Source of the DNA: Megachile rotundata
Taxonomy: Eukaryota; Arthropoda; Insecta; Hymenoptera; Megachilidae
Assembly (NCBI RefSeq): GCF_050947335.1
Contig: NW_027474130.1
Coordinates: forward strand, 1 to 64,000
Reading direction: 5' to 3'
DNA length: 64,000 bases
In this document: one piece after another, positions 27,301 through 41,647 of the stretch
Numbering within the stretch: the first letter of the stretch is position 1
Layout of the letters: each line of letters starts with the position of its first letter
Program-made: the position numbers and the translations under genes
The notes under the pieces: generated by a model
What the model saw: only the letters and a program-made list of their open reading frames with translations
Told to the model about the DNA's origin: nothing
Database searches by the model: none

Positions 27301-28534
27301 TTCATAATAATAAGAGTAATAAGTATAGTAGTTGTCGTTCTATCGATCATTTAAGCATAATATGGCGAATAATATGAGTTGGGTTGATAAAAATAAGAAT
27401 AATAAGTATAGTAATTGTCGTTCTATCGATCATATCAGCATAATATGGTTAATAATATGAGTTAGAATGATAATAATAAGAGTAATAAGTATAGTAATTG
27501 TCGTTCTATCGATCATATCTGCATAATATGGTTAATAATATGAGTTAGATTGATAATAATAAGAGTAATAAGTATAGTAATTGTCGTTATATCGATCATA
27601 TAACCATAATATGGCTAATAGCATGAGTTAGATTGATAATAATAAGAGTAATGAGTATAGTAATTGTCGTTCTATCGATCATATCTGCATAATATGGTGA
27701 ATAATATGAGTTAGATTGATAATAGTGAGTGTAATACATATAGTAATTGTCGTTCTATCGCTCATATAAGCACAATATGGTTAATAATATGAGTTAGATT
27801 GATAATAATAAGAGTAATAAGTATAGTAATTGTCGTTCTATCGATCATATATGCATAATATGGTTAATAATATGAGTTAGATTGATAATAATAAGAGTAA
27901 TGAGTATGGTAATTGTAGTTCTATCGATCATTTAAGCATAATATGGCTAATAATACGAGTTAGATTGATAATAATAAGAGTAATGAGCATAGTGATTGTA
28001 GTTCTATCGATCATATCTGCATAATATGGTTAATAATATGAGTTAGATTGATAATAATAAGAGTAATAAGTATAGTATTTGTCGTTCTATCGATCATATA
28101 AGCATAATATGGCTAATAATATGAGTTAGATTGATAATAATAAGAGTAATAAGTATAGTAATTGTCGTTCTATCGATCATTTAAGCATAATATGGCTAAT
28201 AATATGAGTCAGATTGATAATAATAACAGTAATAAGTATAGTAATTGTCGTTCTATCGATCATATCTGCATAATATGGTTAATAATATGAGTTAGATTGA
28301 TAATAATAAGTGTAATAAGTATAGTAATTGTCGTTATATCGATCATATCTGCATAATATGGTTAATAATAAGAGTTAGATTGATAATAATATAAGTAATA
28401 AGTATAGTAATTGTCGTTCTATCGATCATATCTGCATAATATGGTTAATAATATGAGTTAGATTGATAATAATAAGTGTAATAAGTATAGTAATTGTCGT
28501 TATATCGATCATATAACCATAATATGGCTAATAG
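24385..28534. repeat. 76-monomer higher-order repeat, copy 2 (shortened to 50 monomers)
   Basis: 4150 bp, exactly 50 monomers. Compared with copy 3 it has one extra monomer near 25.55-25.63 kb (an added TAATAAGAG/CATATCTGC unit). It lacks 10 monomers near 27.06 kb, where the internal 830-bp duplication of the base unit is reduced to one copy and the AATTTTCG variant is missing. It also lacks 17 monomers at a junction near 28.26 kb, where AACAGTAATAAG passes straight to the CATATCTGC and AATAAGTGTAATAAG monomers. 76 + 1 - 10 - 17 = 50, so the phase never breaks. This is the pattern expected from unequal exchange between aligned monomers. Confidence 0.85.
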
Positions 28535-31500
28535 CATGAGATAGATTGATAATAATAAGAGTAATGAGTATAGTAATTGTCATTCTATCGATCATATCTG
28601 CATAATATGGTTAATAATATGAGTTAGATTGATAATAGTGAGTGTAATAAATATAGTAATTGTCGTTCTATCGCTCATATAAGCACAATATGGTTAATAA
28701 TATGAGTTAGATTGATAATAATAAGAGTAATAAGTATAGTAATTGTCGTTCTATCGATCATATATGCATAATATGGTTAATAATATGAGTTAGATTGATA
28801 ATAGTGAGTGTAATAAGTATAGTGAATGTCGTTCTATCGATCATATCAGCATAATATGGGTAATAATATGAGTTGGATTGATAATAATAAGAGTAATGAG
28901 TATAGTAATTGTAGTTCTATCGATCATATAAGCATAATGTGGCTAATAATATGAGTCAGATTCATAATAATAAGAGTAATAAGTATAGTAATTGTCGTTC
29001 TATCGATCATATAAGCATAATATGGCTAATAATGTGAGTTAGATTTATAATAATAAGAGTAATAAGTATAGTAATTGTCGTTCTATCGATCATATCTGCA
29101 TAATATGGTTAATAATATGAGTTAGATTGATAATAGTGAGTGTAATAAGTATAGTAATTGTCGTTCTATCGATCATATTAGCATAATATTATTAATAATA
29201 TGAGTTAGATTGATAATAATAAGAGTAATAAGTATAGTATTTGTCGTTCTATCGATCATATAAGCATAATATGGCTAATAATACGAGTTAGATTGATAAT
29301 AGTAAGAGTAATGAGTAGAGTAATTGTCGTTCTATCGATCATTTAAGCATGATATGGCAAATAATATGAGTTAGATTGATAATAATAACAGTAATAAGTA
29401 TAGTAATTGTCGTTCTATCGATAATATAAGCATAATATGGCTAATAATATGAGTTAGATTGATAATAATAAGAGTAATGAGTATAGTAATTGTAGTTCTA
29501 TCGATCATTTAAGCATAATATGGCTAATAATACGAGTTAGATTGATAATAATAAGAGTAATGAGCATAGTGATTGTAGTTCTATCGATCATATCTGCATA
29601 ATATGGTTAATAATATGAGTTAGATTGATAATAATAAGAGTAATAAGTATAGTATTTGTCGTTCTATCGATCATATAAGCATAATATGGCTAATAATATG
29701 AGTTAGATTGATAATAATAAGAGTAATAAGTATAGTAATTGTCGTTCTATCGATCATTTAAGCATAATATGGCTAATAATATGAGTCAGATTGATAATAA
29801 TAACAGTAATAAGTATAGTAATTGTCGTTCTATCGATAATATAAGCATAATATGCCTAATAATATGAGTTAGATTGATAAAACTAAGAGTAGTGAGTATA
29901 GTAATTCTCGTTCTATCGATCACATAAGCATAATATGGCTAATAATATGAGTTAGATTGATAATAATAAGAGTAATAAGTATAGTAATTGTCGTTCTATC
30001 GATCATATAAGCATAATATGGTTAATAATATGAGTTAGATTGAGAATACTAAGAGTAGTGAGTATAGTAATTCTCGTTCTATCGATCATATAAGCATAAT
30101 ATGGCTAATAATATGAGTTAGATTGATAATAATAAGAGTAATAAGTATAGTAATTGTTGTTATATCGATCATATAACCATAATATGGCTAATAGCATGAG
30201 TTAGATTGATAATAATAAGAGTAATGAGTATAGTAATTGTCGTTATATCGATCATATAACCATAATATGGCTAATAGCATGAGTTAGATTGATAATAATA
30301 AGAGTAATGAGTATAGTAATTGTCGTTCTATCGATCATATCTGCATAATATGGTTAATAATATGAGTTAGATTGATAATAGTGAGTGTAATAAATATAGT
30401 AATTGTCGTTCTATCGCTCATATCTGCATAATATGGTTAATAATATGAGTTAGATTGATAATAATAAGAGTAATAAGTATAGTAATTGTCGTTATATCGA
30501 TCATATAACCATAATATGGCTAATAGCATGAGTTAGATTGATAATAATAAGAGTAATGAGTATAGTAATTGTCGTTCTATCGATCATATCTGCATAATAT
30601 GGTTAATAATATGAGTTAGATTGATAATAGTGAGTGTAATAAATATAGTAATTGTCGTTCTATCGCTCATATAAGCACAATATGGTTAATAATATGAGTT
30701 AGATTGATAATAATAAGAGTAATAAGTATAGTAATTGTCGTTCTATCGATCATATCTGCATAATATGGTTAATAATATGAGTTAGATTGATAATAATAAG
30801 AGTAATAAGTATAGTAATTGTCGTTATATCGATCATATAACCATAATATGGCTAATAGCATGAGTTAGATTGATAATAATAAGAGTAATGAGTATAGTAA
30901 TTGTCGTTCTATCGATCATATCTGCATAATATGGTTAATAATATGAGTTAGATTCATAATAGTGAGTGTAATAAATATAGTAATTGTCGTTCTATCGCTC
31001 ATATAAGCACAATATGGTTAATAATATGAGTTAGATTGATAATAATAAGAGTAATAAGTATAGTAATTTTCGTTCTATCGATCATATATGCATAATATGG
31101 TTAATAATATGAGTTAGATTGATAATAATAAGTGTAATAAGTATAGTAATTGTCGTTCTATCGATCATATAAGCATAATATGGCTAATAATATGAGTTAG
31201 ATTGATAATAGTGAGTGTAATGAGTATAGTGAATGTCGTTCTATCGATCATATCAGCATAATATGGGTAATAATATGAGTTGGATTGATAAAAATAAGAG
31301 CAATGAGTATAGTAATTGTAGTTCTATCGATCATATAAGCATAATATGGCTAATAATATGAGTCAGATTCATAATAATAAGAGTAATAAGTATAGTAGTT
31401 GTCGTTCTATCGATCATTTAAGCATAATATGGCGAATAATATGAGTTGGGTTGATAAAAATAAGAATAATAGGAATAGTAATTGTCGTTCTATCGATCAT

Positions 31501-34500
31501 ATCAGCATAATATGGTTAATAATATGAGTTAGAATGATAATAATAAGAGTAATAAGTATAGTAATTGTCGTTCTATCGATCATATCTGCATAATATGGTT
31601 AATAATATGAGTTAGATTGATAATAATAAGAGTAATAAGTATAGTAATTGTCGTTATATCGATCATATAACCATAATATGGCTAATAGCATGAGTTAGAT
31701 TGATAATAATAAGAGTAATGAGTATAGTAATTGTCGTTCTATCGATCATATCTGCATAATATGGTTAATAATATGAGTTAGATTGATAATAGTGAGTGTA
31801 ATAAATATAGTAATTGTCGTTCTATCGCTCATATAAGCACAATATGGTTAATAATATGAGTTAGATTGATAATAATAAGAGTAATAAGTATAGTAATTGT
31901 CGTTCTATCGATCATATATGCATAATATGGTTAATAATATGAGTTAGATTGATAATAATAAGTGTAATAAGTATAGTAATTGTCGTTCTATCGATCATAT
32001 AAGCATAATATGGCTAATAATATGAGTTAGATTGATAATAGTGAGTGTAATAAGTATAGTGAATGTCGTTCTATCGATCATATCAGCATAATATGGGTAA
32101 TAATATGAGTTGGATTGATAATAATAAGAGCAATGAGTATAGTAATTGTAGTTCTAACGATCATATAAGCATAATATGGCTAATAATATGAGTCAGATTC
32201 ATAATAATAAGAGTAATAAGTATAGTAGTTGTCGTTCTATCGATCATTTAAGCATAATATGGCGAATAATATGAGTTGGGTTGATAAAAATAAGAATAAT
32301 AAGTATAGTAATTGTCGTTCTATCGATCATATCAGCATAATATGGTTAATAATATGAGTTAGAATGATAATAATAAGAGTAATAAGTATAGTAATTGTCG
32401 TTCTATCGATCATATCTGCATAATATGGTTAATAATATGAGTTAGATTGATAATAATAAGAGTAATAAGTATAGTAATTGTCGTTATATCGATCATATAA
32501 CCATAATATGGCTAATAGCATGAGTTAGATTGATAATAATAAGAGTAATGAGTATAGTAATTGTCGTTCTATCGATCATATCTGCATAATATGGTGAATA
32601 ATATGAGTTAGATTGATAATAGTGAGTGTAATACATATAGTAATTGTCGTTCTATCGCTCATATAAGCACAATATGGTTAATAATATGAGTTAGATTGAT
32701 AATAATAAGAGTAATAAGTATAGTAATTGTCGTTCTATCGATCATATATGCATAATATGGTTAATAATATGAGTTAGATTGATAATAATAAGAGTAATGA
32801 GTATGGTAATTGTAGTTCTATCGATCATTTAAGCATAATATGGCTAATAATACGAGTTAGATTGATAATAATAAGAGTAATGAGCATAGTGATTGTAGTT
32901 CTATCGATCATATCTGCATAATATGGTTAATAATATGAGTTAGATTGATAATAATAAGAGTAATAAGTATAGTATTTGTCGTTCTATCGATCATATAAGC
33001 ATAATATGGCTAATAATATGAGTTAGATTGATAATAATAAGAGTAATAAGTATAGTAATTGTCGTTCTATCGATCATTTAAGCATAATATGGCTAATAAT
33101 ATGAGTCAGATTGATAATAATAACAGTAATAAGTATAGTAATTGTCGTTCTATCGATAATATAAGCATAATATGCCTAATAATATGAGTTAGATTGATAA
33201 TAGTGATTGTAGTAAATATAGTAATTGTCGTTCTATCGCTCATATAAGCACAATATGGTTAATAATATGAGTTAGATTGATAATAATAAGAGTAATAAGT
33301 ATAGTAATTGTCGTTCTATCGATCATATATGCATAATATGGTTAATAATATGAGTTAGATTGATAATAGTGAGTGTAATAAGTATAGTGAATGTCGTTCT
33401 TTCGATCATATCAGCATAATATGGGTAATAATATGAGTAGGATTGATAATAATAAGAGTAATGAGTATAGTAATTGTAGTTCTATCGATCATTTAAGCAT
33501 AATATGGCTAATGATATGAGTTAGATTGATAAAAATAAGAGTAATGAGTATAGTGATTGTAGTTCTATCGATCATATCTGCATAATATGGTTAATAATAT
33601 GAGTTAGATTGATAATAATAAGAGTAATAAGTATAGTATTTGTCGTTCTATCGATCATATAAGCATAATATGGCTAATAATATGAGTTAGATTGATAATA
33701 ATAAGAGTAATAAGTATAGTAATTGTCGTTCTATCGATCATTTAAGCATAATATGGCTAATAATATTAGTCAGATTGGTAATAATAACAGTAATAAGTAT
33801 AGTAATTGTCGTTCTATCGACAATATAAGCATAATATGGCTAATAATATGAGTTAGATTGATAATACTAAGAGTAGTGAGTATAGTAATTCTCGTTCTAT
33901 CGATCATATAAGCATAATATGGCTAATAATATGAGTTAGATTGATAATAATGAGAGTAATAAGTATAGTAACTGTCGTTCTATCGATCATATAAGCATAA
34001 TATGGCTAATAATATGAGTTAGAGTGATAATACTAAGAGTAGTGAGTATAGTAATTCACATTCTATCGATCATATAAGCATAATATGGCTAATAATATGA
34101 GTTAGATTGATAATAATAAGGGTAATAAGTATAGTAATTGTCGTTCTCTCGATCATATAAGCATAATATGGCTAATAATATGAGTTAGATTGATAATACT
34201 AAGAGGAGTGAGTATAGTAATTGTCGTTCTATCGATAATATAAGTATAATATGGCTAATAATATGAGTTAGATTGATAATAATAAGAGTAATGAGTATAG
34301 TAATTGTAGTTCTATCGATCATATCTGCATAATATGGTTAATAATATGAGTTAGAATGATAATAATAAGAGTAATAAGTATAGTAATTGTCGTTCTATAG
34401 ATCATATAAGCATAATAGGGCTAATAATATGAGTTAGATTGATAATAAAAAGTGTAATAAGTATAGTAATTGTCGTTCTATCGATCATATCTGCATAATA

Positions 34501-34842
34501 TGGTTAATAATATGAGTTAGATTGATAATAGTGAGTGTAATAAATATAATAATTGTCGTTCTATCGATCATATAAGCATAATATGGTTAATAATATGAGT
34601 TAGAATGATAATAATAAGAGTAATAAGTATAGTAATTGTCGTTCTATCGATCATATCTGCATAATATGGTTAATAATAAGAGTTAGATTGATAATAATAT
34701 AAGTAATAAGTATAGTAATTGTCGTTCTATCGATCATATCTGCATAATATGGTTAATAATATGAGTTAGATTGATAATAATAAGTGTAATAAGTATAGTA
34801 ATTGTCGTTATATCGATCATATAACCATAATATGGCTAATAG
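28535..34842. repeat. 76-monomer higher-order repeat, copy 3 (full base unit)
   Basis: 6308 bp, exactly 76 monomers; I take it as the type copy. It contains an internal 10-monomer tandem duplication: AGTGTAATAAG at 31131 and 31961, 830 bp apart. The first half carries GATAAAAATAAGAGC with TTCTATCGATC, and the second carries GATAATAATAAGAGC with TTCTAACGATC. Against copies 1 and 4 the differences I noticed are scattered single bases, for example GATTGTAGTAAATATAG at about 33205 and GTGTAATGAGTATAG at about 31216. Confidence 0.9.
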
Positions 34843-36340
34843 CATGAGATAGATTGATAATAATAAGAGTAATGAGTATAGTAATTGTCATTCTATCGAT
34901 CATATCTGCATAATATGGTTAATAATATGAGTTAGATTGATAATAGTGAGTGTAATAAATATAGTAATTGTCGTTCTATCGCTCATATAAGCACAATATG
35001 GTTAATAATATGAGTTAGATTGATAATAATAAGAGTAATAAGTTTAGTAATTGTCGTTCTATCGATCATATATGCATAATATGGTTAATAATATGAGTTA
35101 GATTGATAATAGTGAGTGTAATAAGTATAGTGAATGTCGTTCTATCGATCATATCAGCATAATATGGGTAATAATATGAGTTGGATTGATAATAATAAGA
35201 GTAATGAGTATAGTAATTGTAGTTCTATCGATCATATAAGCATAATGTGGCTAATAATATGAGTCAGATTCATAATAATAAGAGTAATAAGTATAGTAAT
35301 TGTCGTTCTATCGATCATATAAGCATAATATGGCTAATAATGTGAGTTAGATTTATAATAATAAGAGTAATAAGTATAGTAATTGTCGTTCTATCGATCA
35401 TATCTGCATAATATGGTTAATAATATGAGTTAGATTGATAATAGTGAGTGTAATAAGTATAGTAATTGTCGTTCTATCGATCATATTAGCATAATATTAT
35501 TAATAATATGAGTTAGATTGATAATAATAAGAGTAATAAGTATAGTATTTGTCGTTCTATCGATCATATAAGCATAATATGGCTAATAATACGAGTTAGA
35601 TTGATAATAGTAAGAGTAATAAGTAGAGTAATTGTCGTTCTATCGATCATTTAAGCATGATATGGCAAATAATATGAGTTAGATTGATAATAATAACAGT
35701 AATAAGTATAGTAATTGTCGTTCTATCGATAATATAAGCATAATATGGCTAATAATATGAGTTAGATTGATAATAATAAGAGTAATGAGTATAGTAATTG
35801 TAGTTCTATCGATCATTTAAGCATAATATGGCTAATAATACGAGTTAGATTGATAATAATAAGAGTAATGAGCATAGTGATTGTAGTTCTATCGATCATA
35901 TCTGCATAATATGGTTAATAATATGAGTTAGATTGATAATAATAAGAGTAATAAGTATAGTATTTGTCGTTCTATCGATCATATAAGCATAATATGGCTA
36001 ATAATATGAGTTAGATTGATAATAATAAGAGTAATAAGTATAGTAATTGTCGTTCTATCGATCATTTAAGCATAATATGGCTAATAATATGAGTCAGATT
36101 GATAATAATAACAGTAATAAGTATAGTAATTGTCGTTCTATCGATAATATAAGCATAATATGCCTAATAATATGAGTTAGATTGATAAAACTAAGAGTAG
36201 TGAGTATAGTAATTCTCGTTCTATCGATCACATAAGCATAATATGGCTAATAATATGAGTTAGATTGATAATAATAAGAGTAATAAGTATAGTAATTGTC
36301 GTTCTATCGATCATATAAGCATAATATGGTTAATAATATG

Positions 36341-37336
36341 AGTTAGATTGAGAATACTAAGAGTAGTGAGTATAGTAATTCTCGTTCTATCGATCATATA
36401 AGCATAATATGGCTAATAATATGAGTTAGATTGATAATAATAAGAGTAATAAGTATAGTAATTGTTGTTATATCGATCATATAACCATAATATGGCTAAT
36501 AGCATGAGTTAGATTGATAATAATAAGAGTAATGAGTATAGTAATTGTCGTTATATCGATCATATAACCATAATATGGCTAATAGCATGAGTTAGATTGA
36601 TAATAATAAGAGTAATGAGTATAGTAATTGTCGTTCTATCGATCATATCTGCATAATATGGTTAATAATATGAGTTAGATTGATAATAATAAGAGTAATG
36701 AGCATAGTGATTGTAGTTCTATCGATCATATCTGCATAATATGGTTAATAATATGAGTTAGATTGATAATAATAAGAGTAATAAGTATAGTAATTGTCGT
36801 TCTATCGATCATATAAGCATAATATGGTTAATAATATGAGTTAGATTGAGAATACTAAGAGTAGTGAGTATAGTAATTCTCGTTCTATCGATCATATAAG
36901 CATAATATGGCTAATAATATGAGTTAGATTGATAATAATAAGAGTAATAAGTATAGTAATTGTTGTTATATCGATCATATAACCATAATATGGCTAATAG
37001 CATGAGTTAGATTGATAATAATAAGAGTAATGAGTATAGTAATTGTCGTTATATCGATCATATAACCATAATATGGCTAATAGCATGAGTTAGATTGATA
37101 ATAATAAGAGTAATGAGTATAGTAATTGTCGTTCTATCGATCATATCTGCATAATATGGTTAATAATATGAGTTAGATTGATAATAGTGAGTGTAATAAA
37201 TATAGTAATTGTCGTTCTATCGCTCATATCTGCATAATATGGTTAATAATATGAGTTAGATTGATAATAATAAGAGTAATAAGTATAGTAATTGTCGTTA
37301 TATCGATCATATAACCATAATATGGCTAATAGCATG
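36341..37336. repeat. 6-monomer (498 bp) tandem duplication private to copy 4
   Basis: The order AGTTAGATTGAGAATACTAAG, AATTGTTGTTATATC, ATAACCATAATATGG, then CATATCTGC is present twice, 498 bp apart (6 x 83); copies 1-3 have it once. The link between the two is a monomer reading AATGAGCATAGTGATTGTAG (about 36690), a type normally found about 0.5 kb upstream, so the duplication joined non-allelic but aligned monomers. Confidence 0.85.
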
Positions 37337-39140
37337 AGTTAGATTGATAATAATAAGAGTAATGAGTATAGTAATTGTCGTTCTATCGATCATATCTGCA
37401 TAATATGGTTAATAATATGAGTTAGATTGATAATAGGGAGTGTAATAAATATAGTAATTGTCGTTCTATCGCTCATATAAGCACAATATGGTTAATAATA
37501 TGAGTTAGATTGATAATAATTAGAGTAATAAGTATAGTAATTGTCGTTCTATCGATCATATCTGCATAATATGGTTAATAATATGAGTTAGATTGATAAT
37601 AATAAGAGTAATAAGTATAGTAATTGTCGTTATATCGATCATATAACCATAATATGGCTAATAGCATGAGTTAGATTGATAATAATAAGAGTAATGAGTA
37701 TAGTAATTGTCGTTCTATCGATCATATCTGCATAATATGGTTAATAATATGAGTTAGATTGATAATAGTGAGTGTAATAAATATAGTAATTGTCGTTCTA
37801 TCGCTCATATAAGCACAATATGGTTAATAATATGAGTTAGATTGATAATAATAAGAGTAATAAGTATAGTAATTTTCGTTCTATCGATCATATATGCATA
37901 ATATGGTTAATAATATGAGTTAGATTGATAATAATAAGTGTAATAAGTATAGTAATTGTCGTTCTATCGATCATATAAGCATAATATGGCTAATAATATG
38001 AGTTAGATTGATAATAGTGAGTGTAATAAGTATAGTGAATGTCGTTCTATCGATCATATCAGCATAATATGGGTAATAATATGAGTTGGATTGATAAAAA
38101 TAAGAGCAATGAGTATAGTAATTGTAGTTCTATCGATCATATAAGCATAATATGGCTAATAATATGAGTCAGATTCATAATAATAAGAGTAATAAGTATA
38201 GTAGTTGTCGTTCTATCGATCATTTAAGCATAATATGGCGAATAATATGAGTTGGGTTGATAAAAATAAGAATAATAGGAATAGTAATTGTCGTTCTATC
38301 GATCATATCAGCATAATATGGTTAATAATATGAGTTAGAATGATAATAATAAGAGTAATAAGTATAGTAATTGTCGTTCTATCGATCATATCTGCATAAT
38401 ATGGTTAATAATATGAGTTAGATTGATAATAATAAGAGTAATAAGTATAGTAATTGTCGTTATATCGATCATATAACCATAATATGGCTAATAGCATGAG
38501 TTAGATTGATAATAATAAGAGTAATGAGTATAGTAATTGTCGTTCTATCGATCATATCTGCATAATATGGTTAATAATATGAGTTAGATTGATAATAGTG
38601 AGTGTAATAAATATAGTAATTGTCGTTCTATCGCTCATATAAGCACAATATGGTTAATAATATGAGTTAGATTGATAATAATAAGAGTAATAAGTATAGT
38701 AATTGTCGTTCTATCGATCATATATGCATAATATGGTTAATAATATGAGTTAGATTGATAATAATAAGTGTAATAAGTATAGTAATTGTCGTTCTATCGA
38801 TCATATAAGCATAATATGGCTAATAATATGAGTTAGATTGATAATAGTGAGTGTAATAAGTATAGTGAATGTCGTTCTATCGATCATATCAGCATAATAT
38901 GGGTAATAATATGAGTTGGATTGATAATAATAAGAGCAATGAGTATAGTAATTGTAGTTCTAACGATCATATAAGCATAATATGGCTAATAATATGAGTC
39001 AGATTCATAATAATAAGAGTAATAAGTATAGTAGTTGTCGTTCTATCGATCATTTAAGCATAATATGGCGAATAATATGAGTTGGGTTGATAAAAATAAG
39101 AATAATAAGTATAGTAATTGTCGTTCTATCGATCATATCA

Positions 39141-39150
39141 GCTAATATGG
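39141..39150. other. Single-base deletion, the one phase break found in the left contig
   Basis: The sequence reads CAGCTAATATGG where all neighbours read CAGCATAATATGG. Markers before and after it (for example 8639 and 46154) are 37515 bp apart, one less than 452 x 83. I found no other net phase shift between 31 and 52213. It could be a true mutation or an assembly error. Confidence 0.85.
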
Positions 39151-41647
39151 TTAATAATATGAGTTAGAATGATAATAATAAGAGTAATAAGTATAGTAAT
39201 TGTCGTTCTATCGATCATATCTGCATAATATGGTTAATAGTATGAGTTAGATTGATAATAATAAGAGTAATAAGTATAGTAATTGTCGTTATATCGATCA
39301 TATAACCATAATATGGCTAATAGCATGAGTTAGATTGATAATAATAAGAGTAATGAGTATAGTAATTGTCGTTCTATCGATCATATCTGCATAATATGGT
39401 GAATAATATGAGTTAGATTGATAATAGTGAGTGTAATACATATAGTAATTGTCGTTCTATCGCTCATATAAGCACAATATGGTTAATAATATGAGTTAGA
39501 TTGATAATAATAAGAGTAATAAGTATAGTAATTGTCGTTCTATCGATCATATATGCATAATATGGTTAATAATATGAGTTAGATTGATAATAATAAGAGT
39601 AATGAGTATGGTAATTGTAGTTCTATCGATCATTTAAGCATAATATGGCTAATAATACGAGTTAGATTGATAATAATAAGAGTAATGAGCATAGTGATTG
39701 TAGTTCTATCGATCATATCTGCATAATATGGTTAATAATATGAGTTAGATTGATAATAATAAGAGTAATAAGTATAGTATTTGTCGTTCTATCGATCATA
39801 TAAGCATAATATGGCTAATAATATGAGTTAGATTGATAATAATAAGAGTAATAAGTATAGTAATTGTCGTTCTATCGATCATTTAAGCATAATATGGCTA
39901 ATAATATGAGTCAGATTGATAATAATAACAGTAATAAGTATAGTAATTGTCGTTCTATCGATAATATAAGCATAATATGCCTAATAATATGAGTTAGATT
40001 GATAATAGTGATTGTAATAAATATAGTAATTGTCGTTCTATCGCTCATATAAGCACAATATGGTTAATAATATGAGTTAGATTGATAATAATAAGAGTAA
40101 TAAGTATAGTAATTGTCGTTCTATCGATCATATATGCATAATATGGTTAATAATATGAGTTAGATTGATAATAGTGAGTGTAATAAGTATAGTGAATGTC
40201 GTTCTTTCGATCATATCAGCATAATATGGGTAATAATATGAGTAGGATTGATAATAATAAGAGTAATGAGTATAGTAATTGTAGTTCTATCGATCATTTA
40301 AGCATAATATGGCTAATGATATGAGTTAGATTGATAAAAATAAGAGTAATGAGTATAGTGATTGTAGTTCTATCGATCATATCTGCATAATATGGTTAAT
40401 AATATGAGTTAGATTGATAATAATAAGAGTAATAAGTATAGTATTTGTCGTTCTATCGATCATATAAGCATAATATGGCTAATAATATGAGTTAGATTGA
40501 TAATAATAAGAGTAATAAGTATTGTAATTGTCGTTCTATCGATCATGTAAGCATAATATGGCTAATAATATTAGTCAGATTGGTAATAATAACAGTAATA
40601 AGTATAGTAATTGTCGTTCTATCGACAATATAAGCATAATATGGCTAATAATATGAGTTAGATTGATAATACTAAGAGTAGTGAGTATAGTAATTCTCGT
40701 TCTATCGATCATATAAGCATAATATGGCTAATAATATGAGTTAGATTGATAATAATGAGAGTAATAAGTATAGTAACTGTCGTTCTATCGATCATATAAG
40801 CATAATATGGCTAATAATATGAGTTAGAGTGATAATACTAAGAGTAGTGAGTATAGTAATTCACATTCTATCGATCATATAAGCATAATATGGCTAATAA
40901 TATGAGTTAGATTGATAATAATAAGGGTAATAAGTATAGTAATTGTCGTTCTCTCGATCATATAAGCATAATATGGCTAATAATATGAGTTAGATTGATA
41001 ATACTAAGAGGAGTGAGTATAGTAATTGTCGTTCTATCGATAATATAAGTATAATATGGCTAATAATATGAGTTAGATTGATAATAATAAGAGTAATGAG
41101 TATAGTAATTGTAGTTCTATCGATCATATCTGCATAATATGGTTAATAATATGAGTTAGAATGATAATAATAAGAGTAATAAGTATAGTAATTGTCGTTC
41201 TATAGATCATATAAGCATAATAGGGCTAATAATATGAGTTAGATTGATAATAAAAAGTGTAATAAGTATAGTAATTGTCGTTCTATCGATCATATCTGCA
41301 TAATATGGTTAATAATATGAGTTAGATTGATAATAGTGAGTGTAATAAATATAATAATTGTCGTTCTATCGATCATATAAGCATAATATGGTTAATAATA
41401 TGAGTTAGAATGATAATAATAAGAGTAATAAGTATAGTAATTGTCGTTCTATCGATCATATCTGCATAATATGGTTAATAATAAGAGTTAGATTGATAAT
41501 AATATAAGTAATAAGTATAGTAATTGTCGTTCTATCGATCATATCTGCATAATATGGTTAATAATATGAGTTAGATTGATAATAATAAGTGTAATAAGTA
41601 TAGTAATTGTCGTTATATCGATCATATAACCATAATATGGCTAATAG

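Larger units (their letters stand above)
34843..41647. repeat. 76-monomer higher-order repeat, copy 4 (82 monomers, minus 1 bp)
   Basis: 6805 bp, that is 82 monomers less one base. The six extra monomers are a 498-bp tandem duplication: GTTAGATTGAGAATAC near 36342 and again near 36840. The missing base is in CATATCAGCTAATATGG at about 39142, where other copies read AGCATAATATGG. Private single-base changes include AGTTTAGTAATTG (35041), AATAGGGAGTG (37434), AATAATTAGAG (37516), GTTAATAGTATGAG (39233), AGTATTGTAATTG (40518) and CATGTAAGC (40546). I noticed about ten such changes against copy 3, so the copies are recent. Confidence 0.88.
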
